The notes beneath the pieces are model-generated. The model was not told the DNA's origin. It saw only the letters and a list, made by a program, of their open reading frames with translations, and searched no databases. A stretch of 47,402 bases of DNA, taken from the NCBI GenBank assembly GCA_017539385.1, contig JAFYHC010000002.1, positions 1 to 47,402 on the forward strand, read 5' to 3'. This stretch comes from Solobacterium sp. GTDB taxonomy: Bacteria; Bacillota_I; Bacilli_A; Erysipelotrichales; Erysipelotrichaceae. Of this stretch, positions 8,860-18,527 are shown piece by piece. Position numbers and translations under genes: made by a program. How positions within the stretch are numbered: position 1 is the first letter of the stretch; each line of letters opens with the position of its first letter.

Positions 8860-9551
8860 AAGCCCTGCCTCCTTTTTGCAAGGATAAATGTACTGCGGTC
8901 ATTTAAGTAAGCCGGCGGTTCCACGATCGTCTCTCTGCCGGAGGTACGGCGGAATTCCGCCAGAATAACAGATGCCTCACTTCCGGCACTTTTATATGCC
9001 GGACGCATGCGGGTCAGATGCAGGCCGTTTATTTCCGCCAGACGCAGTACTTCGCCAAAGCGGGAAGCCCTGTGCACGATGCAGAAGCGTCCTTTATCGG
9101 ACAGAAGACGGCGTACACACCCAAACAGTTCCTGCAGGGACAATTCGGTTTCATGCCGTGCGGCACGCAGTATGGTGCTTTGAGGCACCATTGTGCCGGT
9201 GCTGCTGAAATACGGCGGATTGCAGACAATCAGATCATATGGTCCGCCCTGAAAGTCCTGGATCCTGCCGGTATGGACGCAGCCTTTCTGCTCACACCGT
9301 GCAAGATTCTCTTTTGCCAGTGCCGTCACTTCCTCAAACAGATCGATTCCTTCCACATCAAGCGCCCCCTGATGCAGTGCATACAGCATCAGTGCGCCGG
9401 AATGACATCCAATATCCAGCATTTTCTCTTTTTTCCTGGCCTGCAGAAAAAGTCCCAGCAGTTCGGTATCACTGTTGAAGTGATACCCATCTTCTTCCTG
9501 TACGATGGAAAAGGAAGTCCCATACAGATAATCAGTCCGCATGTTTTCCAT
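8856..9551 (-). CDS. trmN6: tRNA1(Val) A37 N6-methyltransferase family protein
   Basis: This 231-residue class I SAM-dependent methyltransferase is of the YfiC/TrmN6 type. The SAM loop is LDIGCHSGALMLYA (about residues 45-58) and the N6-adenine catalytic motif is NPPY (about 110-113). The conserved N-terminus with FNSDTELLGLF is typical. Members modify A37 of a valine tRNA in E. coli; the exact substrate here is inferred. The 5' end overlaps the kinase gene by 20 nt. A second ATG three codons in (9540-9542) is an alternative start; neither has a strong ribosome site. Confidence 0.85.
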   Translation of the reverse strand: MENMRTDYLYGTSFSIVQEEDGYHFNSDTELLGLFLQARKKEKMLDIGCHSGALMLYALHQGALDVEGIDLFEEVTALAKENLARCEQKGCVHTGRIQDFQGGPYDLIVCNPPYFSSTGTMVPQSTILRAARHETELSLQELFGCVRRLLSDKGRFCIVHRASRFGEVLRLAEINGLHLTRMRPAYKSAGSEASVILAEFRRTSGRETIVEPPAYLNDRSTFILAKRRQGL

Positions 9552-10980
9552 TCAGTTCAAACCAGAACAGCGATCCCTTTCCGACATCGCTTTCCACGCC
9601 GTACGGTGCCATATGGGCATCGAGGATCGCCTTGACAATTGCCAGACCAAGTCCGGTATTTGTCATGGAACGGGAGAAATTGCGGGAGAATTTATGATAA
9701 CGGTCCCAGATATACGGCATATCTTCCGGTGAGATGCCGTCACCCTCATCCTGCACTTCCAGGCGCACGGTCTTTTCCTCTTCTTTCATATATGCTCTTA
9801 CCGTGATCGTACCGCCGTCCGGAGAATGCTTGACAGCGTTGGAGACATAGTTTGAGATGACCTGTGAGATCTTGATCTCATCCGCATAGACGATCAGATC
9901 ATCCGCAAATTCCTCCTGCATGTGAATATCCCCTTTTTTCATCGTCTGGCTGTAGATTCCGATAATATCCCGGATCACGGATGCCAGATCCACTTCTTCG
10001 ATATTCAGATGATAATTCCCGGACTGCATCTTGGACAGTTCACTCATATCCGTGACCAGATTATTCATATACTGGGTCTCACGGATAATGACATCCAGAT
10101 GCTTCTGCCGCTTCACCGGATCATCACCGGAAATATCACGGATCATTTCCGCATACGCGCGGATATCCGTGATCGGCGTACGGATATCATGTGAGACATT
10201 GGCGATCAGATCACGGCGCAGCTGGTCGATCTTGGACAGCTTGTCGCGGGCATCGTTCAGCGTTGAAGCAAGCTCCGCTGTTTCACTGTAGCGTCCGCCT
10301 TCAAAATTTGCCGTATAATCCGCCTTTGCCAGTTTGCCGGCTTCCCGTCTCATCCGGACGATCGGATCAGAGATACTGCGTGCGATCAGATAGGAAACAA
10401 GAGATGCGATCACAATGGCAATCAGCATATATACGATATACTGCCGGAAGAAGAACGTAACGATCGAATCGACCGGCTCGACCGGTGAATTTACAAAGAG
10501 ATAATAATTCGAAAGTTCATCCCGGATCGTCTTTCCGTAGACGATCATTTCCAGACCGGTGCGGCTGTTGGAAACATTCTCGGAATACTCCCCGCCGTTT
10601 GCGGCCAACAGTTCCAGCATCGACGTGCCGGAGCGGTATACATTCATCTGGGATGATGCGGGCGCATTGAAAATACAGCCGGTTCCAAGTGAATCCGCCT
10701 CGTAAATAATGTTTGCACGGTCATTGTAAATGACCAGGCAGACATTATTATCAATGACTTCCCTGAGGGCTGTTTCGGTCTGATCCTGCGAAGCATTCGA
10801 GAGGATCAGACTGTTCTGCACCGTATCCGCCACAAGTTTTACCGATGAAACGATATTATTGCGGTAATACGGACGGATCAGTCCGATCTGCAGCACACCG
10901 ATAAACACGGTAATGCCGGCTGCCAGCAGGAATACTGTCAGCCAGACCCGAAACAATATCCCCTTCGTATCAACCTTCAA
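9532..10980 (-). CDS. Sensor histidine kinase
   Basis: This is a 482-residue kinase with two membrane helices (about 11-33 and 178-200) around a 145-residue extracellular sensor region, then a HAMP linker. The H-box VSHDIRTPI puts the phosphorylated histidine at His264. The N-box is ISNYVSNAVKHS, G1 is DEGDGI, the F-box is YHKFSR and G2 is TGLGLAIVK. The start codon is TTG at 10978-10980, with GGGG about 7 nt upstream; no ATG occurs before residue 112. It overlaps the response regulator by 11 nt, so the two form a two-component system. The signal it senses cannot be told from sequence. Confidence 0.93.
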   Translation of the reverse strand: MKVDTKGILFRVWLTVFLLAAGITVFIGVLQIGLIRPYYRNNIVSSVKLVADTVQNSLILSNASQDQTETALREVIDNNVCLVIYNDRANIIYEADSLGTGCIFNAPASSQMNVYRSGTSMLELLAANGGEYSENVSNSRTGLEMIVYGKTIRDELSNYYLFVNSPVEPVDSIVTFFFRQYIVYMLIAIVIASLVSYLIARSISDPIVRMRREAGKLAKADYTANFEGGRYSETAELASTLNDARDKLSKIDQLRRDLIANVSHDIRTPITDIRAYAEMIRDISGDDPVKRQKHLDVIIRETQYMNNLVTDMSELSKMQSGNYHLNIEEVDLASVIRDIIGIYSQTMKKGDIHMQEEFADDLIVYADEIKISQVISNYVSNAVKHSPDGGTITVRAYMKEEEKTVRLEVQDEGDGISPEDMPYIWDRYHKFSRNFSRSMTNTGLGLAIVKAILDAHMAPYGVESDVGKGSLFWFELNGKHAD

Positions 10981-11632
10981 ACTTATACCCCATTCCGCGT
11001 ACTGTTACGATATGATCTCTGTATTTTCCAAGATTGTGCCGCAGCATCTTGATATGCGTATCAACGGTGCGGTCATCTCCGAAATAGTCATAATTCCATA
11101 CTTCTTCCAGAAGTCTCTGCCGGGACAATGCAACATTGGGATGAATGGCCAGATAGATCAGCAGATCGATCTCTTTCGGTGTCAGTTCCACCTTTGTTCC
11201 ATCCACACTGACGCTTCTGCCGGTCACATCGATCGTCAGACCGTCAAATGTCAGTACCCGGGTCGTGATATACGATCCTCTTTCCAGAATGACCTTGATG
11301 CGGGCCATGAGTTCCTTGGGAGAGAATGGCTTAACGACATAATCGTCCACACCGAGTTCAAACCCATACAGTTTATCGAACTCCTCCGTCCGCGCACTCA
11401 GCATGATCACCGGGACCGGATCGATCTTCTTGATCTCACGGCAGGCGCTGAAGCCGTCCATCTTCGGCATCATGACATCCAGAATAATGCAGTCATAATG
11501 CGTATTCTTTACTTTTTCCACTGCCTCAAGGCCGTCTTTTGCCTCATCGGTATCATATTTGTTCAATTCGCAGTATTCCCGTACAACTTCACGGATATTG
11601 CTTTCATCATCAACGATCAGTATTTTTGTCAT
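10970..11632 (-). CDS. OmpR-family response regulator
   Basis: This 220-residue regulator has an N-terminal receiver domain and a C-terminal winged-helix DNA-binding domain. The phospho-acceptor is Asp52 (CIILDVMMPKMDG), with the acidic pocket at Asp8/Asp9 and the conserved Lys100 (VVKPFS). The DNA-binding part ends in RTVDTHIKMLRHNLG and VRGMGYKF, standard for OmpR/PhoB. It overlaps dnaE by 4 nt and the kinase by 11 nt, so all three appear co-transcribed. Confidence 0.95.
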   Translation of the reverse strand: MTKILIVDDESNIREVVREYCELNKYDTDEAKDGLEAVEKVKNTHYDCIILDVMMPKMDGFSACREIKKIDPVPVIMLSARTEEFDKLYGFELGVDDYVVKPFSPKELMARIKVILERGSYITTRVLTFDGLTIDVTGRSVSVDGTKVELTPKEIDLLIYLAIHPNVALSRQRLLEEVWNYDYFGDDRTVDTHIKMLRHNLGKYRDHIVTVRGMGYKFEG

Positions 11633-14600
11633 ATTGTTATTACCTTTTTTATATCTTCTGCGTTCAGCGATCCATCATCCGTCATTTTAGCACGGAAGAC
11701 GATATATGTCCCTTCCTGCATGTCTTCTGCCACCCGTCCGTACAGACTGGAGAACACACGCATCTCGATCTTTCCCGTTTCATCGGACAATGTGGTAAAT
11801 GCCATCATTTTACCGGTCTTGTCACGGTGACGGCGCAGGGCAAGAATTCTGGCAAAGCCTTCCACCCGGCCGGTCTGCTGTGACAGCACCGCCAGTGTGG
11901 GAAGCTGAATATTGTACTGTTCACGGATCCGTGTCACCGGTTCCGAAGAGAAATAGAAGCCGAATGCTCTCTTCTCGTTTTCATCATTTTCTGCGGCATT
12001 GTCCGCATAGCGGCGCAGGACCGGCTTGGAGACAAGATTCAGATTCAGGATCATTGTATCTCCGTTGGGAATGCGGATCAGGTCAGCATACTGCAGTGCC
12101 TGCGGCATCCCTTCCCGCAGTGTCTTGCGGCCGATCCCGAATCCGTCAAAGGCTCCGGCATCGATCAGACTTCCCAGTGTGTTTTCCGGAATGCGCCGGC
12201 CGATCATACGGGATGTGAAATCAAAGAAATCCACGTATGGTCCATTCACTTCCCGGTCTTTGCGGATCAGTTCTGCATGTGCGGACGTAATGCCTTTGAT
12301 CAGTGTCAATGGTGCACGCAGACTGAGTCCCTCTGCAAGGTATTCATCCGTGCTGCGGTTAATATCGGGATTGCTTACGGTGATCCCGCTGCGGCGGCAT
12401 TCGGTGATATAGAAGCGTGTTCCGGAGGCAGAACCGATCTGCCTGTCCAGAAGCGATTTGTAATAGCATAATGGATAATTTGCCTTCAGCCATCCCTGCA
12501 TATAGCTGATCAGCGCATAGGCATATGCATGGGATTTGTTGAAGCCATAGCCGGAAAACTGCGATACCGTATGGAACAGTTCTTTTGCCTGCTCTTCCGT
12601 GTAGCCGTTCTTCCTGCATCCGCGCAGGAAGTCGCTTTCCAGTGCCTGCATCTGTCCGGCGCTTTTATCCTTGATTGCCTTGCGCATCGTATCGGCACGG
12701 CCAAGGCTGAATCCGGCTGCGTATTGCGCCGCAAGCATCGCCTGTTCCTGATACAGCATGACCCCGTATGTTTCTTCCAGGATCCGCTTCATATCATCAT
12801 TCATGTAGCGGACGGACGACGGATTGCGGTGGTTCTGGATGTAGATCTCCCTGCTTTCTGCCGCAGCGGGACGGTTCAATGCCGAAACAGCCGCAATATC
12901 TTCAAAGCAGGAAGGACGTATCCTGCGCAAAAGCACCTTGGCACCTTCATGGTCAAACTGGTAGATGCCGGCGGTCTCACCGCGGGCAAATATGCTGAAG
13001 ACATGGGGATCATTGCGGGGAATTTTCAAAATGGAGAACGACGGGTCTTTCTCTTTGATCTGCTGCACTGCCGCATCGATCACGGAAAGATGAATGATCG
13101 ACAGGTAATCCATCTTGATCAAACCGCGCTCTTCCAGCCATTCATCGGTAAACTGCGTGCAGGTCATATCATCACTTCCCCTGCATACCGGAATGACATC
13201 CCGCAGATTTCTGGAAGAAAGCACGATGCCGCAGGCATGCCGGGTCACGTGCTGTGGCAGTCCTTCAATTTCTGATGCAAGCTGCCATGCCTTTTCAAAG
13301 CGGTCATCCGAGGCAATGATGCGCCTCAGGTCACCGTCTTTCTCATAGGCCGATGCAAGCGTGTCTTTTCCTTTTATACGCCGTGTCAGCAGGCGGATGC
13401 GGTCATCACTGACACCCAGATACTCTGCCGCATTCTGCACGGCAGAACGGGCAGCGAACGTATTGAATGCGAGAATGGATGCGACATGATCCGCTCCGTA
13501 TTTTTCTTCCAGATAGCGCACCACCTCATTGCGGCGGTCTGCCGGCAGATCGATATCGATATCCGGCATCGAGATCCGCTCCGGATTCAGGAAGCGTTCA
13601 AAGAGAAATCCGCCCTCGATGGGATCCAGCTGGGTGATGCCGAGACAATACGCCGTCAGGGAAGATACCGAACTGCCTCTTCCCGGTCCGACGAAGATTC
13701 CCTGCCGTCTGGCATAGAGAATACTGTCATATACGATCAGGAAATAATCTTCAAAATGCATGCGCCGTATCACGGACAGCTCATATTCCAGACGCTGTGT
13801 ATAGACCGGATCATTTCTGCCGTTGAGCCGTTTGGCAAGACCGGCTCTGGCAATCGCCGGAAGCAGCTGTTCTGCCGGTACATTCTTTTCACTCTGATAC
13901 GATGGCAGAGAGGAGATCTCCCCCATCCCGTCTGCACTGCACTGGGAAACGATCCAGTCTGCCCGCTGCAGTTCTTCCATCGGATACAGTGCGCGCATTT
14001 CTTCTTCATTGCGATACCAGCGTCCGCTCTGCATCGGCAGACTCCGGTCGGATTCAGGAAGATTGTCCCGGATCCCCTTCAGCATGCGCAGTGTTGCGGC
14101 ATCCTGCGGCTTCATGTACCATACCTTGCTCAAAGCCACTGTTGGTATCTGCAGCGGATGACATGCATTGCGTATGCGCTGGTTGCGCATCTGCCACATG
14201 GAGGATTCCTGATAGGACAGTCCGACATCAAATGTTCCAAAGTCCTCACGCAGCTGTTTCAGCCTCTCCATGAGCTCTTCAATGCCTTCTTTGATAAATG
14301 CCCCGTCCAGATAGCTGCCTTCACCATATACGATCAGAAAGCAGTGTGTAAGGCATTCCTGTATATCCTGTACAGAAGCGTATTCTGCTTCCTGCATGCG
14401 CAGCCGGGAAGACAGATGCATCAGACTGCGGAAACCGGCATGATCCTTTGCAATCAGTTCAAACGGGTATATGCCATCTCTGTACTGCACATCTGCTTCC
14501 AGTGCAAATACCGGTGTAATGCCGGCTTCCCTGCAGGCATGACGAAAGGCTGCCGCCCCATACATGACGGTATGGTCCGACAGTACCGCATGCGTCTGTC

Positions 14601-14688
14601 CGCATTCTTTTGCTTTCTGTACCAGCTGTTCGATCCGCACTGTACTTTCATACAGGGAATAACAGCTCTTTACGTGCAGATGTACCAT
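11629..14688 (-). CDS. dnaE: DNA polymerase III alpha subunit DnaE
   Basis: About 1019 residues, a C-family replicative polymerase. It starts with a PHP domain (MVHLHVKSCYSLYES, then VLSDHTVMYG). The palm contains PGRGSSVSSLTAYCLGIT and the catalytic acids in PDIDIDLPADRR, followed by the fingers motif FNKSHAYAYALISYMQGW. A C-terminal OB fold (GFARILALRRHRDKTGKMM) ends the protein. In Firmicutes DnaE extends primers beside PolC. The ATG at 14686-14688 matches the family N-terminus. A longer reading from GTG at 14784 would add 32 atypical residues. The ribosome site is oddly far away (see the regulatory entry). dnaE is first in an operon with the two-component system. Confidence 0.95.
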   Translation of the reverse strand: MVHLHVKSCYSLYESTVRIEQLVQKAKECGQTHAVLSDHTVMYGAAAFRHACREAGITPVFALEADVQYRDGIYPFELIAKDHAGFRSLMHLSSRLRMQEAEYASVQDIQECLTHCFLIVYGEGSYLDGAFIKEGIEELMERLKQLREDFGTFDVGLSYQESSMWQMRNQRIRNACHPLQIPTVALSKVWYMKPQDAATLRMLKGIRDNLPESDRSLPMQSGRWYRNEEEMRALYPMEELQRADWIVSQCSADGMGEISSLPSYQSEKNVPAEQLLPAIARAGLAKRLNGRNDPVYTQRLEYELSVIRRMHFEDYFLIVYDSILYARRQGIFVGPGRGSSVSSLTAYCLGITQLDPIEGGFLFERFLNPERISMPDIDIDLPADRRNEVVRYLEEKYGADHVASILAFNTFAARSAVQNAAEYLGVSDDRIRLLTRRIKGKDTLASAYEKDGDLRRIIASDDRFEKAWQLASEIEGLPQHVTRHACGIVLSSRNLRDVIPVCRGSDDMTCTQFTDEWLEERGLIKMDYLSIIHLSVIDAAVQQIKEKDPSFSILKIPRNDPHVFSIFARGETAGIYQFDHEGAKVLLRRIRPSCFEDIAAVSALNRPAAAESREIYIQNHRNPSSVRYMNDDMKRILEETYGVMLYQEQAMLAAQYAAGFSLGRADTMRKAIKDKSAGQMQALESDFLRGCRKNGYTEEQAKELFHTVSQFSGYGFNKSHAYAYALISYMQGWLKANYPLCYYKSLLDRQIGSASGTRFYITECRRSGITVSNPDINRSTDEYLAEGLSLRAPLTLIKGITSAHAELIRKDREVNGPYVDFFDFTSRMIGRRIPENTLGSLIDAGAFDGFGIGRKTLREGMPQALQYADLIRIPNGDTMILNLNLVSKPVLRRYADNAAENDENEKRAFGFYFSSEPVTRIREQYNIQLPTLAVLSQQTGRVEGFARILALRRHRDKTGKMMAFTTLSDETGKIEMRVFSSLYGRVAEDMQEGTYIVFRAKMTDDGSLNAEDIKKVITI

Positions 14689-14717
14689 ACCGGTATTATA
14701 CCATACCGCAGCCTCCT
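14686..14717 (-). promoter_or_regulatory. dnaE start region: SD, two-codon uORF and TATAAT
   Basis: On the minus strand AGGAGG (14712-14717) is followed 7 nt later by ATG-GTA-TAA (14704-14696), a complete two-codon reading frame. After 7 more nt comes the dnaE ATG. The same stretch contains TGGTATAAT, an extended -10, whose predicted start site would fall at the dnaE ATG. It also holds a GGTAT/ATACC hairpin that would bring AGGAGG to about 7 nt from the dnaE ATG. Confidence 0.5.
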
Positions 14718-14802
14718 GCAGTCTGCCTGTGGAAACCTGTATGTCCACTGTGCAGCTTTCCACATAAATATCCTGTGTTTTCACATACGGAAGCTCTTTT
14801 TA

Positions 14803-14811
14803 TGGTAAAAT
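14803..14811 (+). promoter_or_regulatory. Extended -10 promoter of the PBP gene
   Basis: TGG TAAAAT (TGn plus -10) lies 11 nt before the AGGAGG site (14823-14828). No clear -35 is present. Confidence 0.5.
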
Positions 14812-14834
14812 AGCTTAGTTACAGGAGGTCTTTA

Positions 14835-17471
14835 ATGATCCAGGAAGAATCTTCAAAAAAAGAAACAGAACTGACCGGCACGACCGGTACAGAGAATATA
14901 GATCCTGCCCGCGCCAGACTGCGGAAACAATACTTTGGAAAGCAGAGACGCATGAAGATATGGACAATTGTTGTTGTCATCGCCTTCATCATCTATGCGG
15001 CTGTCGGTGTATTTGCCCTTCGTTTCGGATTGAAACTGCTTGAAACTACACCGGAATTGGATATTGCCGATCTGGTATCGGAAGAATCCAGCCGGATCTA
15101 TGATTCCAGCGGTGCACTGATCACCGAGATCGGCACCTACTACCGCAAGAACATTACCTATGATCAGTGTCCGGAATCACTGGTCGATGCGTTCCTGTCC
15201 ATCGAAGACTCGCGTTTCTTCCAGCATAACGGCTTCGATATCCCGCGTTTTACAAAAGCGGCTCTGGAAGTGCTCGCAACGCATCATTTCGGTTCCGGCG
15301 GCTCGACCTTCACGATGCAGCTGGTCAAGAATACCTACTTCTCGATCGATGCCGGTGATGAAAGTACCGAGCGTACCAAATCACTGGAATATAAGGCACA
15401 GCAGATCTGGCTCTCCATGAAGCTGGAAACATTATTATCCAAGCAGGAGATCTTCGAACTGTATGTCAATAAGCTGAACTTCGGCGGCCGGATCCGCGGC
15501 GTACAGAAAGCTGCGGAATACTACTTCGGCAAAGATGTCACCCAGCTGACACTGAGTGAATCCGCCCTGCTGGCCGGTATCGTCAACCTGCCGAATGAAT
15601 ACAACCCGTACCGCTATCTCGATTATGCGACGACCCGCCGCAACAACGTGCTGCGCTTAATGTACGAGCATGGCTATATCACAAAAGAACAGCAGATGCT
15701 TGCCCGCAGTATCCGCGTCGAAGACCAGCTGGTCGGCGAAGACAAGATGAATGTGGAAAGCACCAAGTATCCTGCATACATCGATGCAGCGATCGAAGAA
15801 GTGCTCGACATGACCGGATATGACCCGGTAACCAAAGGCATGGAAATCTATACCGGACTGGTGCCGACGATCCAGGAGCGCATCGAAGATATCGAAAGCG
15901 AGGATTACGGCATTGCATTCCCGGATGAACTGATGCAGATCAGTATCTGTTCCGTAAACAACCAGACCGGTGAGATCGTCGGCATCAGCGGCGGACGCAA
16001 TTACTCCGGCGGACGCGCACTCAACCGTGCCACTTCCCAGTACAAACAGCCGGGTTCCTCCGTCAAGCCGTTCCTCGATTATGCTCTGGCATTTGAGTAT
16101 CTTGGCTACTCCCTGGATGAGATCCTGCTGGATAAGCCGATCACCTTCCCGGGTGAAAGCCGCGTACTGGTCAATGCGACCGGTACATATGTCGGTGATA
16201 TTACGATCAAGGATGCCGTAGCGACATCACTTAATATTCCGGCGATTCTGACGTTGGAAGCTGTCACGTCAAAGATCGGCTCCGAAGCTGTCGTTGATTA
16301 TCTGCATAACATCGGCTTTACAAGAGCCAGCAACGAAACGTTCCACATGTCCTATGCGATCGGCGGAAACCTGCTGGAAACAACGGCAAAGGAACTTGCC
16401 GGCGCCCATGCGGCCATGATCAACTACGGTGTCTACAACGAACCGCACTGCGTGAACAAAGTCATTCTCAGCAGCGGTGAAGTCTATTATCCGGATAACC
16501 AGAACCGCAGAGTCCTGTCTTCCGGAAGTGCATGGCTGGTATGCCAGCTGATGGAATACAACGTATCCTCCGGCATCTTCAACTACATGCACGTATTGCG
16601 CAGAGGCTATCCGGTCTATGCAAAGACCGGTACGACCGACTGGGGCTCCGACGGTGTGCCGTACGGCATCCCTCAGGGTGCTGCCAAGGACAAGTGGATG
16701 GTCTCCTCCACCTCGCAGTATACCAATGCAGTATGGATCGGCTATGACAAGGCTGAAAAGGATATGGGCACCTACTTCCCGGCATGGAAGAGCCAGCTGA
16801 ATATCCCCGGCCGCGTCAATATCGGTCTTCTGGATATCGAACATGAAGTCTCTCCGGACACCGAATGGGGCGTTGCCAGACCGGCTGATGTCGAAGACGT
16901 CCAGTATATCTACGGCACTTACCCGCACGTATCATCGTATGTATACGGCGGCCAGATCGTTTCCCAGGTATCTTCCACAGGTCTTGCCAATCAGCCGACG
17001 ATCTCTGCCGGTGAATATGGCCAGTATCATTCAGCCGGCAAGCCGACGATGACAAGCATCGATGCTTCGATCTCCAACGGCATGCTGTATATCAACTGGA
17101 AGACAGGCACGGGGTGCTATGGCGGCGTACGTGATATCTCCCTGCACGATTCCTGGAATAATATCCCGATGACCGGACGGTGCATCGTGGATACTTCCTG
17201 GCTGTACTCCGGCGGCAATAACACCTATATCGCGGAGATCTATCAGGATGATGCCTTCGTCGGTTCCGTTACGTCTTCTTCTTCCAGCTATACCGGAATG
17301 CCTGTTCCATTAAAAGGACAGATCAAAGTCTGCGGCTACTATTACAACGGTGCTGGTTCTTCCCAGAAAGTCTGCACCGATGCCGGCTTCTATGATCCGG
17401 ATGCGGAAAAAGAAGAAGATAAGAAAGACGAGAAAGACGAGAAAGACGAATCTTCTGAACATAATGACTGA
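14835..17471 (+). CDS. Class A penicillin-binding protein (PBP1A-type)
   Basis: This 878-residue bifunctional peptidoglycan synthase has one membrane helix at about residues 38-65. The GT51 glycosyltransferase domain has catalytic Glu124 in SIEDSRFF and GGSTFTMQLVKN. The transpeptidase domain has Ser408-x-x-Lys411 (PGSSVKPF), Ser465-Leu-Asn467 and Lys597-Thr-Gly. It polymerises and cross-links cell wall outside the membrane. The C-terminal 170 residues hold a fibronectin-like or carbohydrate-binding-like extension. The protein ends in a lysine/aspartate/glutamate tail encoded by a 9-nt DNA repeat (17425-17450). The gene is monocistronic, with its own terminator. Confidence 0.95.
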   Translation: MIQEESSKKETELTGTTGTENIDPARARLRKQYFGKQRRMKIWTIVVVIAFIIYAAVGVFALRFGLKLLETTPELDIADLVSEESSRIYDSSGALITEIGTYYRKNITYDQCPESLVDAFLSIEDSRFFQHNGFDIPRFTKAALEVLATHHFGSGGSTFTMQLVKNTYFSIDAGDESTERTKSLEYKAQQIWLSMKLETLLSKQEIFELYVNKLNFGGRIRGVQKAAEYYFGKDVTQLTLSESALLAGIVNLPNEYNPYRYLDYATTRRNNVLRLMYEHGYITKEQQMLARSIRVEDQLVGEDKMNVESTKYPAYIDAAIEEVLDMTGYDPVTKGMEIYTGLVPTIQERIEDIESEDYGIAFPDELMQISICSVNNQTGEIVGISGGRNYSGGRALNRATSQYKQPGSSVKPFLDYALAFEYLGYSLDEILLDKPITFPGESRVLVNATGTYVGDITIKDAVATSLNIPAILTLEAVTSKIGSEAVVDYLHNIGFTRASNETFHMSYAIGGNLLETTAKELAGAHAAMINYGVYNEPHCVNKVILSSGEVYYPDNQNRRVLSSGSAWLVCQLMEYNVSSGIFNYMHVLRRGYPVYAKTGTTDWGSDGVPYGIPQGAAKDKWMVSSTSQYTNAVWIGYDKAEKDMGTYFPAWKSQLNIPGRVNIGLLDIEHEVSPDTEWGVARPADVEDVQYIYGTYPHVSSYVYGGQIVSQVSSTGLANQPTISAGEYGQYHSAGKPTMTSIDASISNGMLYINWKTGTGCYGGVRDISLHDSWNNIPMTGRCIVDTSWLYSGGNNTYIAEIYQDDAFVGSVTSSSSSYTGMPVPLKGQIKVCGYYYNGAGSSQKVCTDAGFYDPDAEKEEDKKDEKDEKDESSEHND

Positions 17472-17476
17472 TCAGG

Positions 17477-17500
17477 AAAAAGCCTTCGGGCTTTTTCTTT
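17477..17500 (+). terminator. Intrinsic terminator of the PBP gene
   Basis: AAAAAGCC, a TTCG tetraloop and GGCTTTTT are followed by a T-rich tail, directly after the stop codon. Confidence 0.9.
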
Positions 17501-17511
17501 TTGCATGTACG

Positions 17512-17536
17512 AAAAAAGACCACCGAAATGGTGATC
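17512..17536 (-). terminator. Intrinsic terminator after gpsA
   Basis: On the minus strand GATCACC, a 5-nt loop and GGTGGTC (one G-T pair) are followed by TTTTTT. It begins one base after the gpsA stop codon and ends the unknown-cmk-der-gpsA operon. Confidence 0.85.
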
Positions 17537-17537
17537 T

Positions 17538-18527
17538 TCATTCTGATTTCAGTTTTCTTTCCATCAGTGCTTCAGCAGCTTCATATGGAGAAGCCTGTTC
17601 ATAAAGCACATGGTATACCTGCTCGGTAATGGGCATTTCCACGCCCATTTTCTGTGCCATCTCATAGACGGCCTTGCAGGCAGCGATACCTTCCGTTGTG
17701 CGTGTATTCTCCCTTAAGAAGCGCTCTGCCCCGCCATCCTGTCCAATGGCAAGACCGGCCATGAAATTGCGGGAATGCCGTGATGTGCATGTGACGATCA
17801 GATCGCCGACGCCATCCAGTCCAAGGTATGTTTCCTTCTTTCCCCCGCACAGTACGCCGAAGCGCGTCATTTCCGCAAGACCTCTGGTCATTAACGCAGC
17901 CCGGGCATTATCCCCCTGTCCGATGCCTTCCAGCATGCCGGAAGCCAATGCCATGACATTTTTGAGCGCGACACCGATCTCACAGCCGATAACATCGGTA
18001 TTGCGGTATACGCGGAAATAGCGGTTGGAGAACAGATGCTGCACCGTCTCAGCAGCTTCTTCATCATTGCTGACAGCGTTGACGCATGTATACAGCCTCT
18101 TGATCACTTCTTCCGCATGGGAAGGACCGATCAGTGATACGACTGCCCTTCTTTTCTCTGCCGGAAGGATCTCCTTCATGACATCGGAGAGAAGACGATG
18201 GGATACCGGATGGAATCCCTTTGCCACATTGATCCAGATCGCCGGCTTTGTGACTTCTTCCTGTGCCTTGCGCAGGACATCTTCCATTGCCTTTACCGGT
18301 ACAGCTGCGATGATCACATCTGCACCCTGCAGGCACTTCAGATCCGTTGAAGCGCGCAGGCTTTCGTGGATCGGATCGGGAAAGAAGTGTGAATTCCGAT
18401 GGTTCTCGTTGATATCATTGACTTCTTCTTCGCTAATGCCGTACAGGATCACCTCATGACCATTATCTGCCAGCACCTGTGCCAGAGCCGTGCCCCAGCT
18501 GCCGGTTCCCAATACTGCCGCTTTCAT
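17538..18527 (-). CDS. gpsA: NAD(P)H glycerol-3-phosphate dehydrogenase
   Basis: This 329-residue enzyme reduces dihydroxyacetone phosphate to sn-glycerol-3-phosphate for phospholipid synthesis. The N-terminal nucleotide loop is [17 protein letters not shown]. The substrate-domain motif [14 protein letters not shown] contains the catalytic lysine, and [19 protein letters not shown] is strongly diagnostic. The ATG overlaps the der stop by 4 nt; der-gpsA pairs are common in Firmicutes. Confidence 0.97.
   Translation of the reverse strand: MKAAVLGTGSWGTALAQVLADNGHEVILYGISEEEVNDINENHRNSHFFPDPIHESLRASTDLKCLQGADVIIAAVPVKAMEDVLRKAQEEVTKPAIWINVAKGFHPVSHRLLSDVMKEILPAEKRRAVVSLIGPSHAEEVIKRLYTCVNAVSNDEEAAETVQHLFSNRYFRVYRNTDVIGCEIGVALKNVMALASGMLEGIGQGDNARAALMTRGLAEMTRFGVLCGGKKETYLGLDGVGDLIVTCTSRHSRNFMAGLAIGQDGGAERFLRENTRTTEGIAACKAVYEMAQKMGVEMPITEQVYHVLYEQASPYEAAEALMERKLKSE

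Noticed and set aside
14689..14784. 32-residue N-terminal extension of DnaE from a GTG
   Set aside because: The DnaE family begins at the MVHLHV stretch, and the extension has no ribosome site.
13486..14808. 440-codon plus-strand frame opposite dnaE
   Set aside because: It is antisense to the conserved PHP and polymerase domains and shows no family signature.
17425..17450. 9-nt repeat at the end of the PBP gene as a regulatory repeat
   Set aside because: It simply encodes the Lys-Asp-Glu tail of the protein.
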